From Billgrantia saliphila (lineage in GTDB: Bacteria > Pseudomonadota > Gammaproteobacteria > Pseudomonadales > Halomonadaceae): 64,000 nt of DNA. Position numbers and translations under genes: made by a program. The DNA lies in assembly GCF_002930105.1 (NCBI RefSeq), contig NZ_PJRN01000001.1, forward strand, positions 393,271 through 457,270, given 5' to 3'. The notes under the pieces were generated by a model. It was not told the DNA's origin, did not search any database, and was given only the letters and a program-made list of their open reading frames with translations. Shown here piece by piece: positions 10,257 to 19,791 of this stretch. The first letter of the stretch is position 1; each line of letters opens with the position of its first letter.

Positions 10257-10286
10257 CCGCTCCGGCATGCCGGAGCGGTTTTTTTT
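10257..10286 (+). terminator. Second terminator hairpin after flgL
   Basis: Arms CCGCTCCGG and CCGGAGCGG around CATG, followed by eight T. This is a textbook intrinsic terminator on the plus strand. It separates flgL from the convergent fliR operon; no T run is present for the minus strand, so the fli operon is not obviously stopped here. Confidence 0.9.
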
Positions 10287-10324
10287 AGGCGGAGGGGCGG
10301 CTTGCTTTGCTCTTGGCCTAGCCC

Positions 10325-11119
10325 TCACGCGGTAAGGGGAGCCATGGCCTCGATGAGCTGATAGAGAAAGTGAATGCCGTTGCTGAAGAGGCGCTGCAGG
10401 AAACTGGAAAGATCGGTCATCAGCACCATCAGCAGGACGAGACCGATGGTAAGCGTCATGGGGAAGCCGATATTGAAAACCGTAAGCTGGGGAGCGGAGC
10501 GGTTGAGGATGCCCATGGCCAGATTGAGGATCAGTAGCGATCCGACTAGCGGCAATGCCAGTGACATGCCGGCGATGAAGATGGTGCCGCCGTAGCGTAC
10601 CAGCATCTCGAAGGCCGCCGGATTGAAGGCACCGATACCCACGGGCAGGCTGTGAAAGCTCGTTACCAGAGCCTCCAGCACCATCAAATGCCCGCCGAGG
10701 GCGAGGAAAAGCAGCAGGGCGATCATGTAGAGGACACGAGAGAGGATCATCGTGTTGGTGCCGCTGCCGGCGTCGAAGAAGGTGGCAAAGGCCAACCCCA
10801 TCTGCAGCCCGATGAATTCACCGGCGGCTTGTATCACTGCGAACACCACATGCATGACCAGGCCGATGGCAATGCCGATCAACATCTGCTCCACCATGAT
10901 ACCGAGCCCGGCCCACGACATGATGGGAACATTCGGCATGGGTGGCAGTACTGGGGCAACGACGATCGCTACCAGCAGCGCGAGACCGAGCTTCGCTTGC
11001 CTGGGAACGCTGGAATGACTCCAGAGCGGGGCAGCGGCGAAGAAGGCGAGGATGCGTACGAAAGGCCACAGCAGGGCTACCAGCCAGCCCTGCAGTTGGG
11101 CGAAGGTCACCTCGACCAT
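10325..11119 (-). CDS. fliR: Flagellar type III export protein FliR
   Basis: FliR is an export-gate membrane protein that assembles with FliP and FliQ into the helical core channel. The 264 residues contain about six hydrophobic segments, and family features such as the FIGLQMGLAFATFFDAGSGT region at about 99-118 are visible. It is the last gene of the minus-strand operon and starts seven bases after the fliQ stop. The usual next gene, flhB, is not here. The N terminus MVEVTFAQLQGWLVALLWPF is normal. Confidence 0.96.
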   Translation of the reverse strand: MVEVTFAQLQGWLVALLWPFVRILAFFAAAPLWSHSSVPRQAKLGLALLVAIVVAPVLPPMPNVPIMSWAGLGIMVEQMLIGIAIGLVMHVVFAVIQAAGEFIGLQMGLAFATFFDAGSGTNTMILSRVLYMIALLLFLALGGHLMVLEALVTSFHSLPVGIGAFNPAAFEMLVRYGGTIFIAGMSLALPLVGSLLILNLAMGILNRSAPQLTVFNIGFPMTLTIGLVLLMVLMTDLSSFLQRLFSNGIHFLYQLIEAMAPLTA

Positions 11120-11126
11120 GGGCGGT

Positions 11127-11396
11127 TCACATCAGCATGCCGGGAATGCCGGTGATGAGGTTGCGCGTGAAGTCGGTGATCAGCTTGAGCAGCCAGGGCC
11201 CGGCCAGTACCAGCACGGTAAAGACTCCCAGAATCTTGGGGATGAAGGAGAGTGTCATCTCGTTGATCTGGGTGGCCGCCTGGAACAGGCTGACGATGAG
11301 ACCCGTCAGCAGGGCGGTGATCAGCAGCGGTGCAGCCAGGAAGAGGGTAACCCGCATACCCTGGTAGGCGATTGCCATGACCGTTTCCGGTGTCAT
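11127..11396 (-). CDS. fliQ: Flagellar type III export protein FliQ
   Basis: FliQ is a small export-gate subunit of 89 residues, the usual size, with two transmembrane helices (about residues 14-40 and 52-76) and the family start MTPETVMAIAYQGMRVTLFL. The motif QAATQINEMTLSFIPKI marks the loop. It lies between fliP and fliR in the standard order. Confidence 0.96.
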   Translation of the reverse strand: MTPETVMAIAYQGMRVTLFLAAPLLITALLTGLIVSLFQAATQINEMTLSFIPKILGVFTVLVLAGPWLLKLITDFTRNLITGIPGMLM

Positions 11397-11461
11397 CGTT
11401 AACTCCTCGCCACGCCATGAGCGGGCATATCGGTGAAGCGGCTCGGCCGCTTGCGCATCGG

Positions 11462-12220
11462 TTAGATGAAGAAACTTTCCGAGAGCGACCCAACGATCAG
11501 TTGCCAGCCGTCTACCAGCACGAACAGCATCAGCTTGAAGGGCAGCGAGATCGTGGCCGGGGGGACCATCATCATGCCCAGCGACATCAGCGTGCTGGCC
11601 ACAACTAGATCGATGATCAGGAACGGAATGAAGATGGTGAAGCCGATCTGGAACGCGGTCTTCAGTTCGCTGGTGACGAAGGAAGGCACCAGGATGCGCA
11701 GCGGTACGTCCTCGGGGCCTTGCATCGGGCCGATGTCACCCAGGCGGGCGAACAGCGCCAGGTCGGTCTCACGGGTCTGTGCCAGCATGAACTCGCGGAA
11801 CGGCTCCTGGGCCAACGCCAGGAACTCTTCGAAATTGATCTCTTCGGCGGTCAGCGGTACCCAGGCGGTTTCGTAGACCATGCCGATCACCGGCGACATG
11901 ATGAAGAACGTCAGGAACAGCGCCAGGCCGAGCAGCACCTGGTTGGGCGGTGTGGACTGGGTGCCGATGGCGGTGCGCAGCAGGCTGAGCACGATGATGA
12001 TTCGAGTGAAGCTGGTCATCATCAGCAACGCTGCCGGCAGGAAGGCCAGCGAGCTGAGCAGCAATAGCGTCTGCAGCGAGAGGGACCACTGCTGGCCGCC
12101 GTTGTCGAGCGGTCGGCTGACGATGCCGGGGAGCTGCTGGGCGAGGGCATCCAGCGGCATCAGCGCCAGTGCCAACGCCGTCAGCAGTGCGAGGGCAATT
12201 GATGAAACGCGACGGTTCAT
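11462..12220 (-). CDS. fliP: Flagellar type III export protein FliP
   Basis: FliP is the main pore-forming subunit of the export gate. The 252 residues start with a cleavable signal peptide ([20 protein letters not shown]), which FliP unusually carries. They contain the conserved [20 protein letters not shown] and [20 protein letters not shown] blocks and the C-terminal [20 protein letters not shown]. The start overlaps the fliO stop by four bases (ATGA). A 65-base gap leads to fliQ. Confidence 0.97.
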   Translation of the reverse strand: MNRRVSSIALALLTALALALMPLDALAQQLPGIVSRPLDNGGQQWSLSLQTLLLLSSLAFLPAALLMMTSFTRIIIVLSLLRTAIGTQSTPPNQVLLGLALFLTFFIMSPVIGMVYETAWVPLTAEEINFEEFLALAQEPFREFMLAQTRETDLALFARLGDIGPMQGPEDVPLRILVPSFVTSELKTAFQIGFTIFIPFLIIDLVVASTLMSLGMMMVPPATISLPFKLMLFVLVDGWQLIVGSLSESFFI

Positions 12221-12654
12221 GAACTTCCCCGCCCGGGGCCTCCCAGGCCGGCATTTTGCTTCAGGGCACGGGCGAAGCGCGCGGCGAAGCGCTCTCCCTG
12301 CGGCAGCTCGTTGTTCGCTGCACTACCCTGATCCGGCGGGGCGGGCAGCTCATGCAGCTTGCCGATCTGGCCATTGCCCACGCCAAGTACCAGCCAGGTG
12401 CCCTCGACCTCGACGATCACCAGCCGCTCGCGGTTACCCAGCGGCGTGCTGGCGACGATCTGCAGGTGCCCGCCGGCGACACGGCGCTGGGGGCCCCAGC
12501 GACGCAGAAGTGCCGTGCATACCAGGATGATCACGATGACCAGTGCCAGGGCGGCGGCCGTCTTGCCCAGGGTGGCCATGCCCACCAGGCCATCGCCGCC
12601 GGCCAGTGCTTCGAGCCCTGCGGCGGAAGTCTCGGTAGAGGAAGTGTCGCTCAT
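12217..12654 (-). CDS. fliO: Flagellar export assembly protein FliO
   Basis: FliO is a single-span membrane protein that helps assemble the FliP ring. The 145 residues have one transmembrane helix ([20 protein letters not shown], about residues 29-48) followed by the short cytoplasmic FliO domain ([20 protein letters not shown]). The cytoplasmic tail is low in complexity, as usual. Four-base overlaps with both fliN and fliP show translational coupling. Confidence 0.93.
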   Translation of the reverse strand: MSDTSSTETSAAGLEALAGGDGLVGMATLGKTAAALALVIVIILVCTALLRRWGPQRRVAGGHLQIVASTPLGNRERLVIVEVEGTWLVLGVGNGQIGKLHELPAPPDQGSAANNELPQGERFAARFARALKQNAGLGGPGRGSS

Positions 12655-13226
12655 CGGTTCAGTTTCTGTACCCGCTCGGAGGGGGTGATGATCTCGGTGA
12701 TACGGATGCCGTACTTATCATCGACCACGACCACTTCGCCCTGTGCGATCAGGTAGCCATTGATCAGGATGTCCATCGGTTCGCCGGCCAGGCCATCGAG
12801 CTCGACCACCGAGCCTTGGGCGAGCTCCAGCAACTGCTTGATGGTCAGCTTGGTACGGCCCAATTCCACGGTCAGCTTGACCGGGATGTCCATGATCATT
12901 TCCAGGTCGCGTGCGACGCCGCCTTCCTTGCCCTTGTCGAGAGGGCGGAAGATGCGATCGCCTGCGGATTGCGGCGCCGGTGACGGCGCGCTCGGCGGAG
13001 GCGTTTCATCGGCCGCGGCTTCGACGGCTTCTTGCTCGGCCAGGGCTTCCGCCCAGGGATCGTCGTCGCTCGAACCGCCCGTGGTGGCTTCGGCCGCTTC
13101 CTGCTCGGCCATGGCCTCCGCCCAGGGGTCGTCGTCTGCAGCGGATTCGTCGCTGCTCTGCTCCGACATGGCGGCGGCCCAATCGTCGTCGGAAACGTTC
13201 TGATCGGGTTTCTTGGGATCAGTCAT
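12651..13226 (-). CDS. fliN: Flagellar motor switch protein FliN, with a triplicated N-terminal motif
   Basis: FliN forms the lower C-ring and helps dock the export ATPase complex. I place the start at 13226 (MTDPKKPDQN), which overlaps the fliM stop by eight bases; longer forms lack FliN-like sequence. The product is 191 residues, longer than usual. The C-terminal SpoA domain (about 105-185; MIMDIPVKLTVELGRTKLTI and IRITEIITPSERVQKLN) is canonical. The acidic N-terminal arm carries three copies of a DDDxWAxAMxEQ motif at about residues 12-22, 32-43 and 58-69, where enterobacterial FliN has one such motif. Confidence 0.95.
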   Translation of the reverse strand: MTDPKKPDQNVSDDDWAAAMSEQSSDESAADDDPWAEAMAEQEAAEATTGGSSDDDPWAEALAEQEAVEAAADETPPPSAPSPAPQSAGDRIFRPLDKGKEGGVARDLEMIMDIPVKLTVELGRTKLTIKQLLELAQGSVVELDGLAGEPMDILINGYLIAQGEVVVVDDKYGIRITEIITPSERVQKLNR

Positions 13227-14265
13227 GCTTGGATTCCTTGGCTTGAGGCGCTGCGCCCTTGATGAAGGCGTCCTTGGACACCGGGTTTTGCGCACCATGA
13301 TCGATGATGCGGATGACACGCAGCGCGCGCTGCTCGTGCTGGCTGCCGTAGTCGCACTCCATCACGGGAACGCCATCGACACTTGCGGTAACGGTTTCGG
13401 GTAGCTCAAGGGGCAATACGTCGCCTACCTTGAGCGCCATGACATGCGCGATACAAGTCGGAATGTCGGTAAAGTTGGCTACCAGCTCCACTTCGGAGCG
13501 GCGAATCTCGCCGGCCATCCGCTTGGTCCAAGAGCCGTCATTATCGTGATGACCATCGTTGTGCGGGTTGGCCAGCAGATCGCGGAGCGGCTCGATCATC
13601 GAGTAGGGAATGCAGATCTGAAAACTGCTGGTCAGATTGCCCACCTCGATGTTGAAGTTCGTGTTCACCACGATCTCGTTTGGCGAGTTGGTGATATTGG
13701 CGAACTTCGACTGCATTTCCGAACGCAGATAATGAATCTGGAGCGGATACACCGATTTCCACGACTCCTCGTAGGCGTCTATGGCCAGATTCAGCAAACG
13801 CTGAATGATGCGCTGTTCGGTATTGGTGAATTCGCGGCCTTCCGACTTGGTCAGAAAACGCCCATCGCCACCGAACAGGTTATCCACCACCATGAAAACC
13901 AGGTTGGGCGGGAACACGATCAACGCCGAACCGCGCAGCGGCTTCATGCCGATGATGTTGATATTGGTCGGTACCGGCACGTTGCGAGAGAACTCGCTAT
14001 AGCTCAGGTAGCGAACAGAATCGACGGTGATGTCGGCGCTGCGCCGGAGCAGGTTGAACAGCCCCATGCGGAAGTGCCGCGCGAAGCGCTCGTTGATGAT
14101 ATCCAGCGCCTGAAGGCGCTCGCGGATCACGCGGTGCTGGGTCGCCGGATCGTAGGGGCGGACACGAGACTCGTCGCTGCTTCGCGCAACGGGCTCGTCG
14201 TCGCCGCTGACTCCCTTGAGGAGGGCGTCGATCTCATCCTGCGATAGCAGATCGTCTTGAGACAT
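13219..14265 (-). CDS. fliM: Flagellar motor switch protein FliM
   Basis: FliM is the C-ring protein that binds phospho-CheY. The 348 residues begin MSQDDLLSQDEIDALLKGVS, the CheY-binding peptide, then have the CheC-like middle domain (NVPVPTNINIIGMKPLRGSA; VDNLFGGDGRF) and the C-terminal SpoA domain that pairs with FliN. A His/Asp-rich insert (NPHNDGHHDNDGS, about residue 237) is a mild oddity in a surface loop. It lies 15 bases after fliL. Confidence 0.97.
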   Translation of the reverse strand: MSQDDLLSQDEIDALLKGVSGDDEPVARSSDESRVRPYDPATQHRVIRERLQALDIINERFARHFRMGLFNLLRRSADITVDSVRYLSYSEFSRNVPVPTNINIIGMKPLRGSALIVFPPNLVFMVVDNLFGGDGRFLTKSEGREFTNTEQRIIQRLLNLAIDAYEESWKSVYPLQIHYLRSEMQSKFANITNSPNEIVVNTNFNIEVGNLTSSFQICIPYSMIEPLRDLLANPHNDGHHDNDGSWTKRMAGEIRRSEVELVANFTDIPTCIAHVMALKVGDVLPLELPETVTASVDGVPVMECDYGSQHEQRALRVIRIIDHGAQNPVSKDAFIKGAAPQAKESKHD

Positions 14266-14280
14266 GTGGCCAGGAACCCG

Positions 14281-14757
14281 TTATTGCACGATGAACTCGG
14301 TGAACAGCACGTCCTGGACTTCCAGGGGCGGCTGAGGCTCGGTCAGCGGCTCGGCCAGCGTGGCGATGACCTCCTCGCCCAGGCGGCGCTTACCTTCCGG
14401 TGAGGTAAGTTCGCTTGCCTGCTTGCCGGAGAACAGCATCAGCAGGCGGCTGCGAACCTGAGGCATGTGCTCGGTGAGAATGGCACGTGTCTCGTCATTG
14501 CCGACCTTGAGCGAAATGCCGGTATAAAGCAGGCGCGAGCCGTAGCTGTCATCGGCCAGATTGACCGTGAACGGATCGATCTTGACGAAGATAGGCGCTT
14601 TGCGCTCGAGCTGCTGCGTCTGGGCATTGCCTTCGTCAGCCCCGTTGCGGTCGCTCATGACCATATAGATCGCCGCTGCGGCAGCGCCCGTGGAGAGCAG
14701 AACCAGCAGTATCATCAGCCACAGGAGCTTGGAGGAGCCACCCGTCGATTTCGCCAT
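14281..14757 (-). CDS. fliL: Flagellar basal-body protein FliL
   Basis: FliL is an inner-membrane protein that surrounds the stators and supports torque. The 158 residues have one N-terminal transmembrane helix (LLWLMILLVLLSTGAAAAAI) and a periplasmic domain with the stomatin-like FliL signature (FVKIDPFTVNLADDSYGSRL; a C-terminal VQDVLFTEFIVQ end). It sits between fliK and fliM in the usual order. Confidence 0.95.
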   Translation of the reverse strand: MAKSTGGSSKLLWLMILLVLLSTGAAAAAIYMVMSDRNGADEGNAQTQQLERKAPIFVKIDPFTVNLADDSYGSRLLYTGISLKVGNDETRAILTEHMPQVRSRLLMLFSGKQASELTSPEGKRRLGEEVIATLAEPLTEPQPPLEVQDVLFTEFIVQ

Positions 14758-14811
14758 TACCGTGCCTTTCGTGTCGTTGCAACCGTTGAAGGGATTATGT
14801 CGGAGATGCGC

Positions 14812-14835
14812 GGCCTGTGAAGGGGGGAACAGGCC
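14812..14835 (-). other. Hairpin between fliK and fliL
   Basis: Seven-base arms GGCCTGT and ACAGGCC around a ten-base loop sit in the 106-base gap between fliK and fliL. No T run follows. It could attenuate or process the long operon transcript; this is weak evidence only. Confidence 0.3.
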
Positions 14836-14863
14836 ACGCGAAAGGGGCTATCTTGCCTTTTTG

Positions 14864-16138
14864 TCACGCGTAGAGATTGACGCGTCCATCCAGAGAGAGC
14901 TGGGTCGACAGGGCATCGTGCCCTTCGTCGCCCATGAGCATCGCATCGTCACCTTGTCCCGGAGCGGAGCGGCTCTGCTGTCCACCATTGCCGGCGAATG
15001 CCTGGGCGTCGCGCTGACGCTGATCCCCGACGGAGGTCTCGCCCAGGCTGATGCCTTGCTCGGCAAGCGACTCGCGCAACTGGGGAATTGCCTGCTCGAT
15101 CACCTGGCGGACCAGGGCATGCGCCGACAGGAACTGCGCCTGGGCACCCTGTTCAGTGACCTTCAGCGTAACCGATAGCGGTCCCAGTTCGGCCGGATGG
15201 AGATGCATCTCGATGCGCTGCTCCCCGCCATGTCGGGCGAACTGCACCAGCTGCTGGCCCAACTGGCCGGGCCAGGCGGGGCTCTGCAGAGGAGCGCTCA
15301 GACTGGTCTGGGCGGGCATCGGTGCGGTCGCTTGAGCGCCCGAGGCGGTGATGCCGGGTGAAGCGACCGAAGGGGCAAGCGAAGCCGATTCCGGCACGAA
15401 GCCACCCCGCGAGGCATCGCTGGCGGCGCGCAGCTCGGCACCGTTGGCCTGGATGCCGTTGGGTTGGAGAGATGTCGCGCGGGTCGAGGCGAGTTCGGTG
15501 CTGCGCGTGGCCGCTTCGGCGCCATCGCGGGCCGGGGTGGCACCCGCGAGCAGCGGATTCGCCGCCTCCGCGCGCGTCATGACGCGCTGGGTGTCCGCGT
15601 TCGCAGGCATCTCTGCCAACTGAGTGACACCGGGCAGGGGAGCCGGGTTGCGTTCGGCGGCACCCTGTGACTTGAGCGCGACATCCATCGGGACCGACAC
15701 CAGCGCAACGGCATCGGTCGCCGCATCGGGCAGCGGCGTCTCACCGGCCTGGGACAGTTCGGTCGGCAGCAGTGCCGGGTTCGGCAGGGCGGCATCGGTC
15801 GCCCCGGATTGCCACTGCTGGGTCTCCTCGATCAGCGCCAGGCGGGCCATGATCTCGTCGAGGAGAGCGTCGCTGCCGCCCGAACCCGATTCACCGTCAG
15901 CCTGGGACAGACGGGCATCGAGCGCTTGCAGAAGCGTCTGATGCGCGGCCATGGTCGACGGCAGCGCGCCATAGGCGGCGTTCTCCAGCACCGGAACCGA
16001 CTCACCACTGGCGGCATGGGCGGCGCTGCCGGCATTGGCCAGGGCCAGGGCGAATGGTCCGCTCTGACCGGCGAGGCCTGGCTCCAGCTTGCCGGTGGGC
16101 TGGGTTGGCAGTGCGGCCAGAATCATTTGTATATTCAT
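14864..16138 (-). CDS. fliK: Flagellar hook-length control protein FliK
   Basis: FliK measures hook length and switches export specificity. The 424 residues have a long Ala/Pro/Thr-rich variable N-terminal ruler and the conserved C-terminal Flg_hook domain: HPAELGPLSVTLKVTEQGAQ with QFLSAHALVRQVIEQAIPQL after it, about residues 312-354. Low-complexity composition of the middle is normal for FliK. It lies between fliJ and fliL. A second, more diverged FliK-like gene occurs at 50539. Confidence 0.93.
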   Translation of the reverse strand: MNIQMILAALPTQPTGKLEPGLAGQSGPFALALANAGSAAHAASGESVPVLENAAYGALPSTMAAHQTLLQALDARLSQADGESGSGGSDALLDEIMARLALIEETQQWQSGATDAALPNPALLPTELSQAGETPLPDAATDAVALVSVPMDVALKSQGAAERNPAPLPGVTQLAEMPANADTQRVMTRAEAANPLLAGATPARDGAEAATRSTELASTRATSLQPNGIQANGAELRAASDASRGGFVPESASLAPSVASPGITASGAQATAPMPAQTSLSAPLQSPAWPGQLGQQLVQFARHGGEQRIEMHLHPAELGPLSVTLKVTEQGAQAQFLSAHALVRQVIEQAIPQLRESLAEQGISLGETSVGDQRQRDAQAFAGNGGQQSRSAPGQGDDAMLMGDEGHDALSTQLSLDGRVNLYA

Positions 16139-16157
16139 CGTTATCTCCTAGACCGAG

Positions 16158-16613
16158 TCACTGTGCATGCTCGGTGCGCTGGCGCAAAAGCCGTCCTGCC
16201 GCCATTTCATCGCTGGTGCGCTGCTCTCGGCGAGATTCCTGGCGTTGATGCTCGGCCTCTCGGCGCGATGCCAGGGTATCGAAGGCCGATAGGCGCTTCT
16301 GTTCCTGTTGCCACTGCTGCTGGCTCTGCTGGACGCGACGCTGCTGGGCGTTCAGCGCCTCTCTGGCCCGCTGCAGGGCGGCATCCAGCGAGGCGAGAAA
16401 CTGTTGATAGTTGTGCATGCTGGCGGGGTCGATACCGTCGCGCATGGCCTGTTGCAGGCGCTCGGCATACTCGAGTCGATAGCGGTTGAGCGACTCCAGT
16501 TGGGCGGCCACCTGGCGCTCACTCTGTCGCTCACCCGCCAGCATCTGGCCTGCCTGGTCGCGGGCGTCGCGGGCCAGGTCGCTCAACATGGCGAGTTGTG
16601 ACGATGCACTCAT
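16158..16613 (-). CDS. fliJ: Flagellar export chaperone FliJ
   Basis: FliJ is a coiled-coil stalk that inserts in the FliI ATPase ring. The 151 residues are almost wholly alpha-helical and rich in Gln, Arg and Glu, with heptad-like spacing, and the start ([20 protein letters not shown]) is FliJ-like. Sequence conservation in the family is low, so the call rests on size, coiled-coil nature and position. Its start overlaps the fliI stop by four bases. Confidence 0.9.
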   Translation of the reverse strand: MSASSQLAMLSDLARDARDQAGQMLAGERQSERQVAAQLESLNRYRLEYAERLQQAMRDGIDPASMHNYQQFLASLDAALQRAREALNAQQRRVQQSQQQWQQEQKRLSAFDTLASRREAEHQRQESRREQRTSDEMAAGRLLRQRTEHAQ

Positions 16614-18010
16614 TGCCTGACTCCTAGGGTCTCAGCAAGACGCTGTCGAGAGGCCTCTATAGAGGCGTTTTCGTTCATCCTCTGCTGCAGGAAGTGCTCC
16701 AGCAGCGGGTAGCGCTGGACGGCTTCGTCCAGTTGCGGATCGTTTCCCGGGCTGTAGGCGCCAACGCTGATCAGGTCGCGGTTGCGCTGGTAGCGCGAGA
16801 AGAGGCGCTTGAAGACCTGGGTCATCGAGAGCTGATCGTCGTCGATGATGTGCGTCATCACGCGACTGATCGAGGCTTCGATGTCGATCGCCGGGTAATG
16901 ACCGGCTTCGGCCAGCGTGCGCGACAGTACAATATGGCCATCGAGAATGGCGCGAGCCGAGTCGGCGATGGGGTCCTGCTGGTCGTCGCCTTCGGTGAGC
17001 ACGGTGTAGAAAGCCGTGATCGAGCCGCGACCGCGCTCGGCGTTGCCGGCTCGCTCCACCAGGCTGGGGATCTTGGCGAACACCGACGGCGGATAGCCCT
17101 TGGTAGCGGGCGGTTCGCCGATGGCCAGAGCGATCTCGCGCTGGGCCATGGCGTAGCGCGTGAGTGAATCCATGATCAGCAGCACGTTCTTGCCCTGGTC
17201 GCGGAATCCTTCGGCCAGTCGGGTGGCATAGGCGGCTCCCTGCAGGCGCTGCAACGGCGAGGTGTCGGCCGGTGCGGCCACCACCACGGCGCGACGACGC
17301 CCCTCCGCCCCGAGTATGTTGTCGATGAAGTCCTGCACCTCGCGGCCTCGCTCACCGATCAGCCCCACCACGATGACATCGGCTCCGGTGTAGCGAGCCA
17401 TCATACCGAGCAGTACCGATTTGCCCACGCCGGAGCCGGCGAACAGCCCCATGCGCTGCCCACGACCCACGCTGAGCAGAGCATTGATGGCACGTATGCC
17501 AACGTCGATCTGCTCGTTGATCGGTGCGCGCTTGAGCGGGTTGAGCGGCGGAGTGGAGAGCGGGGCGCGGGGGGCGCTATCCAGCGGACCGAATCCATCG
17601 AGGGGTTCGCCATTGCCGTCGACTACGCGGCCGAGCAGCGATTCGCCGAGCGGGAATCGGCGCGCGGCGTGGTCGGGACCATCGCCGAGCGGGAAGACTC
17701 GGGCGCCGGGCATCAAACCGGTGATTTCGGAGAGTGGCATGAGGAACAGACGTTCGCCATTGAAGCCGACGACTTCGGCTTCGGCAAAGCGCGGCGGCTC
17801 GCTGCCACCCGGCGAGAGCAGCTCGATGCGGCAGGCGTTGCCGAGGGCCACGCGCAGGCCAACGGCCTCGATCACCATGCCGGTGGCGCGTAGCACCCGG
17901 CCGCTGGTGCGATAGCCGGGCACAGTTTCCACGCGCTCACGGACGTGCTGCAGCGTCTGCTGCCAGCGTGTCTGGTGCGCATTGGGGCGTGTTGCCATTG
18001 CGTCGGCCAT
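16610..18010 (-). CDS. fliI: Flagellum-specific export ATPase FliI
   Basis: FliI is the export-apparatus ATPase related to the F1 beta subunit. I start it at 18010 ([10 protein letters not shown]), 20 bases after the fliH stop, because an upstream extension would overlap fliH and is not FliI-like; ATG at 17998 is a possible alternative. The 466 residues contain the Walker A motif GSGVGKS, the Walker B region [20 protein letters not shown] and the [20 protein letters not shown] signature. It is followed by fliJ with a four-base overlap. Confidence 0.95.
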   Translation of the reverse strand: MADAMATRPNAHQTRWQQTLQHVRERVETVPGYRTSGRVLRATGMVIEAVGLRVALGNACRIELLSPGGSEPPRFAEAEVVGFNGERLFLMPLSEITGLMPGARVFPLGDGPDHAARRFPLGESLLGRVVDGNGEPLDGFGPLDSAPRAPLSTPPLNPLKRAPINEQIDVGIRAINALLSVGRGQRMGLFAGSGVGKSVLLGMMARYTGADVIVVGLIGERGREVQDFIDNILGAEGRRRAVVVAAPADTSPLQRLQGAAYATRLAEGFRDQGKNVLLIMDSLTRYAMAQREIALAIGEPPATKGYPPSVFAKIPSLVERAGNAERGRGSITAFYTVLTEGDDQQDPIADSARAILDGHIVLSRTLAEAGHYPAIDIEASISRVMTHIIDDDQLSMTQVFKRLFSRYQRNRDLISVGAYSPGNDPQLDEAVQRYPLLEHFLQQRMNENASIEASRQRLAETLGVRQ

Positions 18011-18029
18011 GTTCGTGCTGTGCCTCTGT

Positions 18030-18794
18030 TTATTCGTCAATGCCTTGATCGTTATCGGTGCTGTCGTTGTCGGCCGCAGTCGAGCGCCGCCGCCGAACCT
18101 GGGATTTGATGGCCTCCCAACGCGTTTCCCAGGTGGCGTCGAGTTCGCCGTTGGCACTGGTTACGCGGCAGCCGCCTCGGGTCAACTGGTCGTCGGGCTG
18201 CAGTTTCCAGCCGGCGGCGGCAAGCTCGGACCCCAGGTGCTCCTCGACCAGCCGATGATCCAGCGGGTTGAGCCAGAGTCGCTGTTGACCGATGAGCGGT
18301 GGCTCGGTGTGAAGCAGCGCCCTGATCAGCTCCAGTACCTGCCGGGGACGAGCCTTGAGCGCATCGCCGGCCAGTTGATAGCCGGTCGACAGGGCCAGCT
18401 CCACCAGGTCGCTGGCGATGTCTTCGTCGATCCCGGCCAATGCTTCGGAGAACTGCTCCGCCAAGGGTTTGATCGGTGCGACCATCTCTCGTGTGAGCTG
18501 CTGCAATTCGCGCTGCGCCTCCTGTCGTCCCTCTTCGAGCCCTTGTGCGTGCCCTTCGGTACGACCGGCCTCGAAACCGGCCTGGTAGCCTTCTTCGCGG
18601 GCTTCGCGCATGATCTTTTCGCGCAGCGCCTTGAGTTCGGCTTGGCGCTGGAACTGTTCGCGCCGACGCGCCTCCTGGGCCGGATCGCGCTCGCGCGGTG
18701 TCGCCTCGCTCCGGACCTCGCGCTGGAGTTCCCCCATCTGCCAGCGCTGCCATGGCGCGTGGCGTTCGGAAGAGGAGGGAGCGCGCTCAGACAT
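18030..18794 (-). CDS. fliH: Flagellar export regulator FliH
   Basis: FliH holds FliI in check and tethers it to FliN. The start at 18794 has GGAGAAG nine bases upstream and gives 254 residues; a GTG five codons earlier is less likely. The N-terminal half is charged and helical, with a Gly-containing repeat typical of FliH ([20 protein letters not shown]), and the C-terminal half is the stator-like domain (DPL-type core replaced by [20 protein letters not shown]). It overlaps the fliG stop by eight bases. Confidence 0.93.
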   Translation of the reverse strand: MSERAPSSSERHAPWQRWQMGELQREVRSEATPRERDPAQEARRREQFQRQAELKALREKIMREAREEGYQAGFEAGRTEGHAQGLEEGRQEAQRELQQLTREMVAPIKPLAEQFSEALAGIDEDIASDLVELALSTGYQLAGDALKARPRQVLELIRALLHTEPPLIGQQRLWLNPLDHRLVEEHLGSELAAAGWKLQPDDQLTRGGCRVTSANGELDATWETRWEAIKSQVRRRRSTAADNDSTDNDQGIDE

Positions 18795-19791
18795 AGGTAT
18801 CTTCTCCACCGCTCAGCACGATCTCGCCGGAGTCGGCCAGACGGCGCACCACCTGAAGGATCGCCTTCTGCTCGGCTTCCACCTGGGAGACGCGGATCGG
18901 TCCGCGGGCTTCCATGTCCTCGCGCATCAAATCGGCGGCGCGGCGAGACATGTTGCGCAGGAACTTCTCCATGAGTCCCTCCGGCGCTCCTTTGAGAGCC
19001 ACCACGAGCGAGTTGGTGTCGATCTCCTTGAGCAGCAGCTGGATGCTGCGATCGTCGAGGTCCATGAGGTTCTCGAACAGGAACATTTCGTCGATGATCT
19101 TCTGCGCCAGATCTTCGCTGTGGGCGCGTACCGTCTCGATCGCGGTCTCCTCCAGCGAGGAATTCATCAGGTTGAGGATTTCCGCCGCCGTTCTCACGCC
19201 GCCCATCTTGCTGCGCTTGAGGTTCTGCCCGTCGAGCATGCCCGAGAGCACTTCGGTGAGTTCCTGCAGAGCGGCGGGCTGCACGCCGCTGAAGGTGGCG
19301 ATACGCAGCACTACGTCATTGCGCAGCTTGTCGTCGAACAATTCGAGAATGTCGGCGGCCTGATGGCGCTCGAGGTGGACCAGGATGGTGGCGATGATCT
19401 GCGGATGCTCGTCGCGGATCAGCTCGGCTACCATCGAGGCTTCCATCAGGTTGAGCGAATCGATGCCGCTGCTGCTGCCCTGGCTCTCGAGGATGTCCTC
19501 GATCAGGCTGGTGGCGCGTTCGCTGCCCAGCGCCTTGGTCAGCACCGAGCGGATGTGGTCGCTCGAGTTGAGGTTCAGCGCGATGAACTCCTCGGTCTCG
19601 CGATGGAACTCCAGCATCACCTGCTGCATGTCCTCGTGCGACACCTGATCGAGCTCGGCCATCTCCATGCTGAGCTGCTGGATCTCCTTCGGCGCGAGAT
19701 ACTTGAAGATCTCAGCCGCGCTGTCCTCGTCGAGGGCCAGCATCAGGATGGCGCTACGGCGTGCGCCGGTCATTGGCTTGGCACTACTCAT
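18787..19791 (-). CDS. fliG: Flagellar motor switch protein FliG
   Basis: FliG is the C-ring protein that meets the stators and generates torque. The 334 residues cover all three domains: N-terminal FliF-binding (RRSAILMLALDEDSAAEIFK), middle with the EHPQ motif (LIRDEHPQIIATILVHLERH), and C-terminal with the charged torque helix (DDRSIQLLLKEIDTNSLVVA). Start and stop overlap fliF and fliH respectively by eight bases. Confidence 0.97.
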   Translation of the reverse strand: MSSAKPMTGARRSAILMLALDEDSAAEIFKYLAPKEIQQLSMEMAELDQVSHEDMQQVMLEFHRETEEFIALNLNSSDHIRSVLTKALGSERATSLIEDILESQGSSSGIDSLNLMEASMVAELIRDEHPQIIATILVHLERHQAADILELFDDKLRNDVVLRIATFSGVQPAALQELTEVLSGMLDGQNLKRSKMGGVRTAAEILNLMNSSLEETAIETVRAHSEDLAQKIIDEMFLFENLMDLDDRSIQLLLKEIDTNSLVVALKGAPEGLMEKFLRNMSRRAADLMREDMEARGPIRVSQVEAEQKAILQVVRRLADSGEIVLSGGEDTYV

